Origin: Prostheceraeus crozeri
Taxonomy: Eukaryota > Platyhelminthes > Polycladida > Euryleptidae
DNA: 64,000 nt
NCBI GenBank assembly: GCA_907163375.1
Contig: CAJQUW010003429.1
Span: 1-64,000, forward strand
Direction of reading: 5' to 3'
Shown here piece by piece: positions 34,567 to 41,400 of the stretch. Numbering within the stretch: the first letter of the stretch is position 1; every line of letters starts with the position of its first letter. A program made the position numbers and the translations under genes. The notes beneath the pieces are model-generated. The model saw nothing but the letters and a program-made list of their open reading frames with translations, made no database searches and was not told where the DNA came from.

Positions 34567-34684
34567 GAATTTCGACCTGGGACCTTTACCAAAACATTTT
34601 TCATCAAATTTCTCTGAACGAGGGGGGGGGAGGTCCGTGAAATTTGATGAAAAATGTTTTGGTAAAGGTCCCAGGTCGAAATTC
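34567..34684. repeat. Perfect 45-bp inverted repeat (hairpin) at which the array flips orientation
   Basis: 34567-34611 and the complement of 34640-34684 are identical, separated by 28 nt containing a G-run. Weaker inverted similarity continues outward for about 80 bp more (CACTTAGGAATTTTTTCA against the array unit). The tandem array thus reverses direction here, some 240 bp before the TATA box of the right-arm gene. Such a structure could extrude as a cruciform or fold as a strong RNA hairpin. Confidence 0.92.
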
Positions 34685-34919
34685 GGAAGTTTTAAATTTT
34701 TCAAAATTTTCACCACACTGGAGCTCTCACACTTAGGAATTTTTTCACTTGTGGCATGTTACATGGACATGTGCTGACGGACCAACTTCCCGTGGTCATA
34801 TGAGAATGGTTCAGGTGTCATATGATAGAGAATGATGAGACAAATCGTTTGCAACAAACCGCATGTCGCTACGATGAATACTTTCGGAGATAGAGCCATT
34901 TTAAGTTTTCTTCCGAGCA

Positions 34920-34955
34920 TATATAAACCCCCGACAACGTAAGTCTGATCACTTC
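34920..34955 (+). promoter_or_regulatory. Core promoter of the right coiled-coil gene
   Basis: TATATAAACC starts at 34920, and TCACTTC starts at position 30 from it. A 5' exon of about 20 nt then reaches the donor GACGAG|GTAAGC near 34969, and the intron runs to ATCTTACAG just before TTAACG at about 35526. The box-to-initiator distance equals that of the left arm gene. Confidence 0.72.
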
Positions 34956-35546
34956 ATCGAAAGACGAGGTAAGCGACGGTCGTCGCTCTGAGCTCCCGAT
35001 ATCGGGTGTTTCAAAGGACTCTATCTTTTGAAGTAGGCAAGCTATCTTCTTACTTCAAAGTTTGTATGATAGAGTTTGATAGTGTCTTTACTACTGATAA
35101 AATTTTTTAAAAGTAGTATGAGTAGTAAAATGCGGAATTTTTTAAAAATTCTTAATTTTCAGTTTTTTCAAAGTTTTAATATGTAAACTAAGGTTTTCAA
35201 GTATGCTGAGTTCAAATCTGCTATCAGATTTGAAATTTAACTAAGTCTAAGGCAGCTTTGAGGGGTTAGATCCCAGCTACTGATCACTACCTTTGACTCG
35301 GCGTTCCTGTTACCACTTCGGGGCAGTGACAATGATGTCTTCAGCTGTAAATAGCGGGTATCGGGGAAGATCTCTCACTTCCCTAGTGATCAGTACAAGG
35401 CCTTCGGGCTGTCGACGGGATCGAGTGCCACTCACTACACTCAAATCTATCATTCCTCACTAAGTGTTATGCTTTAGTCTGTATACTACATGATTCCAAA
35501 CTTATACAAATTTCATTATCTTACAGTTAACGATAAAATCGCAGCC

Positions 35547-36770
35547 ATGGTCAACAATGACAAAAATAAGAAGTTCCACATTAAAATGTGTGTATGCGGC
35601 CGAATTAACCGCCGAGACGGTCTCAAGGACCACATCAAGAAGGCAGGGGCCGACCACATGGTTATCCTGAGTAGGGTTGCCTGTGTGAAGTGCAGGGTGC
35701 TGTTGGTTGTTGGGCAGGAGGCCGAGTTTTATTTGAGGCATGGTGAGTGCACAGGAGGGTTGGTGACCGATTTGAGATTTGTGGAGTTGATGAATGCTGA
35801 GAAGGAGCGAATGTTGGGGAAAGAGGCCAAGAATGTTGTTGAGAATGCTAGTGGGAATGTTGTTGAGAATGCTAGTGGGAATGTTGTTCAGAATGCTAGT
35901 GGGAATGCTGTGGAGAATGAGGTAGAGAATGCTGTGGCCGGTTTGAAGGCTGACAAGTGGCGGAAGAGATTGTTTGAGAGTGATGAGGATGAAGTGGATT
36001 TGGATAGGGAGCGAGTGAGGAAGCGTGTGAGGAAGTTGAGCTCTTCGTCGTCGGAGGTATCCGATATTGTCATTACCGACCCCCCGCAGAGCTCATCTTC
36101 CCCAATAGTGAAGGGTGGTGGGGTACGGAAGCAGTCGGCGCGGTGGGATGAGGACATGGAAGAGAAGCATGTGTCGCAGCAAGCGGCACATGCTTTGTTG
36201 GTTGATCGGTACGAAAGTTTGAAGAAGGTGAATGAGAGAACGTTGAGTGAGTTGAGTGAGCTGAAAATGAAGGAGGTGAAATGTAAGGAGGTGGCAGATG
36301 AGAATATCCGTATGAGGCGTGTTGTGAAAGAGTTGAAGGAGAATGTGCGAGTGTTGGAAGACAAGAATGATGAGCGAGAGAAGAGGAAGAGTGCTGCAGA
36401 GAGGAGAATGGGAGAGGCAGAGTCGAAGTATGAGGAGTTGATGAAGGAGATGAGTGTATTGAGAGCGAGGAATGCTGAGTTGGAGAGGAGTGTGAGTAGG
36501 CAGGGTGATGAGAGAGAGTCGTTTTCGAAGTTGGAGCGCATGAGGAATGAGTGGAGTCGTGTGAATGAGGACAGAATGTTTGAGTTCCACATCCCTATTC
36601 GGGATAACCATCTGGGCGGTCAAGTCCTCGTCAACCAAAGCCTAGACGAGAGTATAATCTGCTATAATGGTCATCCGACTAAGAAGTGCTTACATGCCAC
36701 ACTCAAAATGCGCGGCCATTTACAAAAATTTTCAGTCAGGAAGCCCGCGAGACTGCCTAAGGATGACTAA
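35547..36770 (+). CDS. Zinc-ligand/coiled-coil protein of the right arm, 407 aa, unknown family
   Basis: I place the start at 35547 (GCAGCCATGG context), 21 nt after a splice acceptor, because the left-arm copy begins at the equivalent ATG. Residues 15-49 hold CVCG, His29, His37 and CVKC, a probable zinc-binding unit shared with the left copy. About residues 105-140 hold three to four NVVENASG-type repeats. A Ser/Asp-rich stretch with KRVRKLSSSSSEVSD follows. About residues 210-350 are a long coiled coil rich in Lys/Glu, and a C-terminal block has FHIPI and CLH motifs conserved in the left copy. The coding strand is strongly purine-rich. The protein is likely nuclear and self-associating; its function is unknown. 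A 60-bp intron follows the stop by 4 nt, then the histone-like stem-loop. Confidence 0.8.
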   Translation: MVNNDKNKKFHIKMCVCGRINRRDGLKDHIKKAGADHMVILSRVACVKCRVLLVVGQEAEFYLRHGECTGGLVTDLRFVELMNAEKERMLGKEAKNVVENASGNVVENASGNVVQNASGNAVENEVENAVAGLKADKWRKRLFESDEDEVDLDRERVRKRVRKLSSSSSEVSDIVITDPPQSSSSPIVKGGGVRKQSARWDEDMEEKHVSQQAAHALLVDRYESLKKVNERTLSELSELKMKEVKCKEVADENIRMRRVVKELKENVRVLEDKNDEREKRKSAAERRMGEAESKYEELMKEMSVLRARNAELERSVSRQGDERESFSKLERMRNEWSRVNEDRMFEFHIPIRDNHLGGQVLVNQSLDESIICYNGHPTKKCLHATLKMRGHLQKFSVRKPARLPKDD

Positions 36771-36774
36771 CTTG

Positions 36775-36834
36775 GTAAGTGAAAAGCAAATAAGATAGTA
36801 TATCCTTTTCTAATACATATCATTTTCATTGCAG
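36775..36834 (+). other. 3'-UTR intron of the right coiled-coil gene (60 bp)
   Basis: Donor CTTG|GTAAGTGA and acceptor TTTTCATTGCAG|ATCTTT. It matches in position, but not in sequence, the 62-bp intron in the left arm. An intron after the stop codon upstream of a histone-type stem-loop would be unusual, since replication-dependent histone genes normally lack introns. Confidence 0.7.
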
Positions 36835-36886
36835 ATCTTTGCCTGCCTTCACCACCCCATCAATTCACTCCCGAGAACGAACCATC

Positions 36887-36902
36887 GGCTCTCTTAAGGG
36901 CC
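36887..36902 (+). terminator. Histone-type 3' stem-loop of the coiled-coil gene
   Basis: GGCTCTCTTAAGGGCC, preceded by GAACCATC and followed by ACTTAGGGG and CAAGACATGA. After splicing it lies about 56 nt past the stop. It is part of a 138-bp module (about 36874-37012) repeated after the next two genes and in the left arm. Confidence 0.65.
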
Positions 36903-37027
36903 ACTTAGGGGCAAGACATGATAGAGCCTCCACGCGGTTTGCCCTGGGCAGTCTTCGGACTGGCGAATACTATCATTAAGTTGAATCTGCTATCAGTCAA
37001 CTTGAACGTTGCGTCGCGTTAGAGGGG

Positions 37028-37061
37028 TATATAAACCACTGCCTCTCATTTCATTTCATTT
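37028..37061 (+). promoter_or_regulatory. Core promoter of the 88-aa gene
   Basis: TATATAAACC starts at 37028. A TCATTTCATTTCATTTC run follows, with one TCATT at position 29. The predicted 5' leader is only about 10 nt, before the ATG at 37067. Confidence 0.68.
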
Positions 37062-37066
37062 CAATC

Positions 37067-37333
37067 ATGCAGACGCCGAACAGTCAAGTCAGCTCTCCTC
37101 GCGGACCGCAGTTAAGGCCGCGAAATTTATTTGAGGAGTTTGTCAGGCTAGAGGAGCAAGACAGAGTTTATAATAATCTTGCTCGGATTGGCAATCCGAT
37201 GACAGCAACTGCTGTCAATCCAACGGAATGGCGCTACATTCCACTTTTTAGCCATGTACCAGTTAGTGTGGAAGTCGACAGTGCTACCAAAGAGAGAGTC
37301 AAAGACTCTCTCAGCAGAATTGGTAGGGTGTAA
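37067..37333 (+). CDS. Small unknown protein, 88 aa
   Basis: The ATG is 39 nt after the TATA box, the stop is at 37331-37333, and the histone-like stem-loop starts 30 nt later. This compact gene layout, with a short leader and short 3' end, resembles intronless histone genes, but the protein is not a histone. It begins with a Pro/Ser/Arg-rich basic part (SPRGPQLRPRNLF), then a charged helix-like stretch (EEFVRLEEQDRVYNNLARIG), then an uncharged Trp/Tyr segment. I recognise no family. Promoter and 3' signal on both sides argue it is real. No copy is found in the left arm. Confidence 0.68.
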   Translation: MQTPNSQVSSPRGPQLRPRNLFEEFVRLEEQDRVYNNLARIGNPMTATAVNPTEWRYIPLFSHVPVSVEVDSATKERVKDSLSRIGRV

Positions 37334-37362
37334 GATGACGTTACTCCCGAGAACGAACCACC

Positions 37363-37378
37363 GGCTCTCTTAAGGGCC
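37363..37378 (+). terminator. Histone-type 3' stem-loop of the 88-aa gene
   Basis: GGCTCTCTTAAGGGCC, 30 nt after the stop codon, followed by ACCATGGGG and CAAGATTTGA. It is module copy 2 (about 37345-37488). After AACGTT this copy jumps directly to GCAGTCGATTGCTATCCCTG, a phrase otherwise found at the arm terminus (38386), so it looks like a terminal segment with an internal deletion of about 370 bp. Confidence 0.65.
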
Positions 37379-37551
37379 ACCATGGGGCAAGATTTGATAG
37401 AACCTCCTCGCGGTTTGCCCTGGGCAGTCTTCGGACTGGCGAATACTATCATTAAGTTGAATCTGCTATCAGTCAACTTGAACGTTATGCAGTCGATTGC
37501 TATCCCTGAAGCATTCTGATTCGCTGTTGAGCAATTCATTGTTGAAAACCC

Positions 37552-37585
37552 TATATAAGCCAGAAGATTGTAGCGCTTCTCATTC
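37552..37585 (+). promoter_or_regulatory. Core promoter of the 85-aa gene
   Basis: TATATAAGCC starts at 37552 and TCATTCAATTTC starts at position 29. The leader to the ATG at 37600 is about 18 nt. Confidence 0.7.
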
Positions 37586-37599
37586 AATTTCAAGTCACG

Positions 37600-37857
37600 A
37601 TGGAAGCAACGTCTCCTGCCAACAGCATTCTCGTCTTCATCGATGAAGACAACGCCATTCCCGAGTTCGTCATCCTCGACGAGTGGGATGAAGAGGATGA
37701 TAAGAAGGGGAAGATCAAGAGGATCGTTTGGACGGATGGGGTGTGGACTCCGAATACCACTCGCATCCGAAAGGTGCCAGATGCACCAGCACGAGCTAGG
37801 CGGTATAGGGTCTATGACAACCTAACCGTCATACCCATTGACTATTCCAGCCAATAG
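37600..37857 (+). CDS. Small acidic unknown protein, 85 aa
   Basis: The ATG (ACGATGG context) lies 48 nt after the TATA box and the stop is at 37855-37857. The stem-loop follows 34 nt after the stop. The product has a hydrophobic/acidic first half (FIDEDNAIPEFVILDEWDEE), a basic patch (DDKKGKIKRIVW), and an Arg-rich second half (PARARRYRVYDNL). It has no recognised domain. It lies between module copies 2 and 3, in line with the two preceding genes and in the same direction. Shared regulatory parts suggest co-expression with them. The left arm has no counterpart. Confidence 0.7.
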   Translation: MEATSPANSILVFIDEDNAIPEFVILDEWDEEDDKKGKIKRIVWTDGVWTPNTTRIRKVPDAPARARRYRVYDNLTVIPIDYSSQ

Positions 37858-37891
37858 TCAACTTAGATTCACACCCCGAGAACGAACCATC

Positions 37892-37907
37892 GGCTCTCTT
37901 AAGGGCC
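37892..37907 (+). terminator. Histone-type 3' stem-loop of the 85-aa gene
   Basis: GGCTCTCTTAAGGGCC, followed by ACCATGGGG and then CAAGACATGA 9-10 nt downstream. This copy and the left-arm copy are the best matches to the histone signal. It begins the outer terminal segment shared by both arms. Confidence 0.67.
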
Positions 37908-38455
37908 ACCATGGGGCAAGACATGATAGAACCTCCACGCGGTTTGCCCTGGGCAGTCTTCGGACTGGCGAATACTATCATTAAGTTGAATCTGCTATCA
38001 GTCAACTTGAACGTTGCAAATGAAGTTCGGTGTAATACTTCCTTTCGACGGGCGTTCCTGTAAAGGGCGGCGGTGAAACCCGTAGCTATGTATACCGCAA
38101 GGGACATTCGGCAATGGTCAATCTTGTTAAACCTCTCTGCGTCATGTTTGCAAGTGATTGCCTCTGTCTCAACGTAGTATACATTCGCGTCAGGGCGACA
38201 TTTAGCCAACTGTCGAAGGTTGCCTAAAACTTTCCATTGCATACGTTATGAGAACCATGAGTTCTACCTGTCTCTATCAATGAGACGAATTGATGAATGG
38301 GATGAAATGGGAGGACACTCACGCGCCACACGCAAGATAACACACTTCTCTCTTCCGTAGTCTAACAAGCTCTTTACACATGGATCGCAGTCGATTGCTA
38401 TCCCTGTATCATGTAAGCTATCTAAATTTTTTTAACACTATTTCATCTACCATTT
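37908..38455 (+). repeat. Right outer terminal segment
   Basis: About 97% identical by eye to the left outer segment, in inverted orientation, as far as AACACTATTTCATCTACCATT (about 38432-38452). The satellite begins immediately outside. It contains no TATA box or supported gene. The antisense frame 38242-37829 parallels the left one but shows mostly amino-acid-changing differences. Confidence 0.82.
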
Positions 38456-41400
38456 CAAGAATTTACAAGTTAGAAATTAAGTTTCAATGGTGTATACGTT
38501 AGAAATAAAGTTTTATCTGTTTGTATATCAAAATAAAGTTTGAAGAGTTTACAAGTTAGAAATAAAGTTTCAATAGTGTATGCGTTAGAAATAAAGTTTT
38601 ACCTGTTTATATATCAAAATAAAGTTTCAAGAGTTTACAAGTTAGAAATAAAGTTTCAATAGTGTATATGTTAGAAATAAAGGTGTAACTGTTTGTAAAA
38701 ATAAGATCGCAAGATTTACTAGTTTAAAAGTTAGACTAAGTGTAAATTAAAAATAAAATTATAACTGTTCACGAGTTAAAGCGTTGATGCAACGATGAAC
38801 AATTAATAAGCTAAAAAGTTTTAGATTCACTTTAACATTACCATATGTTTACAGATAGAAATGTATCGCAGCAAAGCTACTTCATGAGTTAGTTTGCCAG
38901 GAGTGTATCATCTCAAACTTTTACTCCGACTGTGGAACATTGATTTCCATGATGAATTTAAAATAGTCAGAATCGATGACGAACAAGATTTACTAGTTTA
39001 CAAGTTGGACAAAGCGTTCTACTATTTGTAAATGAAAGATATCATTTCAACAGTTTACCAGTTAGAAATAAAGTTTCAACAGTCTACAAGTTAAGCATAA
39101 AGTTTCAACCGTTTACAAGTTAAAAATGAAGTTTCAATAGTATGTATGTTAAGAATAAAGTTTCATCTGTTTATATGTTAGAAATAAAAATGAAGGTTCA
39201 CCAGTTTACAAGTTAAGAATAAAGTTTTATCTGCTTGTATGTCAGAAATGAAATAAAGTTTCACCAGTTTAAGAGTTAAAAATAAAGTTTCAATATTTTG
39301 CAAGTTAAAACTAATGTTTCAATAGTGCATATGTTAAGAATAAAGTTTTATCTGTTTGTATGCTAGAAATAGAATGAAGTTTCACCAGTTGGCAAGTTAA
39401 GAATAAAGTTTTATCTGTTTGTATGATAGAAATAAAACAAAGTTTCAACCGTTTAAAAGTGAAAAATAAAGTTTCAATAGTTTACAAATTAAGAATAAAG
39501 TTTCAATAGTGTGTATGTAAGAAATATAGTTCTATCTGTTTATATGTTAGAAATAGAATGAAGATTCACCAGTTTACAAGTTAAGAAAAAAGTTCTATCT
39601 GTTTATATGTTAGAAATAAAATGAAGTTTCATCAGTTTACAAGTTAAGAATAAAGTTTCAATAGTTTACAAGTTAAGAATAAAGTTTCAATATTGTATAT
39701 GTTAAGAATAAAGTTTTATCTGTTTATATGTTAGAAATAGAATGAAGTTTCACCAGTTTACATGTTACGAATAAAGTTCTATCTGTTTAAGTTTACAAGT
39801 TAAGAATAAACTTCTATCTGTTTGTATGTTAGAAATAAAACAAAGTTTCAACCGTTTACAAGTTAAAAATAAAGTTTCAATAGTTTACAAGTTAAGAATA
39901 AAGTTTCAATAGTGTGCATGTTCAGAATAAAGTTCTATCTGTTTATATGTTAGAAATAGAATGAAGTTTCACCAGTTTACAAGTTAAGAATAAAGTTATA
40001 TCTGTTTATATGTTAGAAATAAAATGAAGTTTCATCAGTTTACAAGTTAAGAATAAAGTTCTAAATGTTTGTATGTTAGAAATAAAACAAAGTTTCAACC
40101 GTTAACAAGCTAAAAATAAAGTTTCAATAGTTTGCAAGTTAAAACTAATGTTTCACTAGTCGTCAAGTTAAGAATAAAGTTTTATCTGTTTGTATGATAG
40201 AAATAAAACAAAGTTTCATCAGTTTACAAGTTAAAAATAAAGTTTCAATAGTTTACAAGTTAAGAATAAAGTTTCAATAGTGTGTATGTTCAGAATAAAG
40301 TTCTATCTGTTCATATGTTAGAAATAGAATGAAGTTTCACCAGTTTACAAGTTAAGAATAAAGTTTTATCTGTTTGTATGATAGAAATAAAACAAAGTTT
40401 CAACCTTTTACAAGTTAAAAATAAAGTTTCAATAGTTTACAAGTTAAGAATAAAGTTTCAATAGTGTGTATGTTAGAAATATAGTTCTATCTGTTTATAT
40501 GTTAGAAATAAAATGAAGTTTCACTAGTTTACAAGTTAAGAAAAAAGTTCTATCTGTTTCTATGATAGAAATAAAATGAAGTTTCATCAGTTTACAAGTT
40601 AAGAATAAAGTTTCAATAGTTTACAAGTTAAGAATAAAGTTTCAATAGTGTATATGCTAAGAATAAAGTTCTATCTGTTTATATGTTAGAAATAGAATGA
40701 AGTTTTACCAGTTTACAAGTTACGAATAAAGTTCTATCTGTTTAAGTTTACAAGTTAAGAATAAAGTTCTATCTGTTTGTATGTTAGAAATAAAACAAAG
40801 TTTCAACCGTTTACAAGTTAAAAATAAAGTTTCAATAGTTTACAAGTTAAGAATAAAGTTTCAATAGTGTGCATGTTCAGAATAAAGTTCTATCTGTTTA
40901 TATGTTAGAAATAGAATGAAGTTTCACCAGTTTACAAGTTAAGAATAAAGTTCTATCTGTTTATATGTTAGAAATAAAATGAAGTTTCATCAGTTTACAA
41001 GTTAAGAGTAAAGTTCTATCTGTTTGTATGTTAGAAATAAAACAAAGTTTCAACCGTTAACAAGTTAAAAATAAAGTTTTAATAGTTTGCAAGTTAAAAC
41101 TAATGTTTCACTAGTTGGCAAGTTAAGAATAAAGTTTTATCTGTTTGTATGATAGAAATAAAACAAAGTTTCAACCGTTTAAAAGTTAAAAATAAAGTTT
41201 CAATAGTTTACAAGTTAGGAATAAAGTTTCAATAGTGTTCATGTTCAGAATAAAATTCTATCTGTTTATATGTTTGAAATAGAATGAAGTTTTACCAGTT
41301 TACAAGTTAAGAATAAAGTTTTATCTGTTTGTATGTTAGAAATAAAACAAAGTTTCAACCGTTAAAAAGTAAAAAATAAAGTTTCAATAGCTTGCAAGTT

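Larger units (their letters stand above)
32750..38455 (+). repeat. Right arm of the inverted pair
   Basis: From inside out it holds: poly-C units (32805-32960), a tandem array (33030-34560), an inverted hairpin (34567-34684), a TATA promoter (34920), the intact coiled-coil gene (35547-36770), and two more small genes. A shared 3' module follows each gene, then the outer terminal segment comes, ending where the satellite begins at about 38456. The left arm has the same order on the opposite strand but lacks the two small genes. Inner edges of both arms share an AGTAGTAxTAA-like stretch (32749; complement at about 6675). Confidence 0.85.

Noticed and set aside
35888-36638. Long antisense frames (up to 234 codons) opposite the coiled-coil gene
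   Set aside because: They are shadows created by the purine-rich coding strand. The + frame has the promoter, splice sites and homology to the left arm.
37829-38242. 137-codon open frame antisense to the right outer segment, with a near-identical partner at 2198-2611 in the left arm
   Set aside because: The DNA is almost identical in both arms, so the frame is conserved by default. Most of the few differences change the amino acid, and the frame runs backward through the stem-loop module with no promoter signal.
1980-38455. Integrated large DNA virus with inverted terminal repeats
   Set aside because: No capsid, DNA polymerase, packaging ATPase or other viral core gene is recognisable in the arms or between them, and the interior holds an intron-containing sirtuin.
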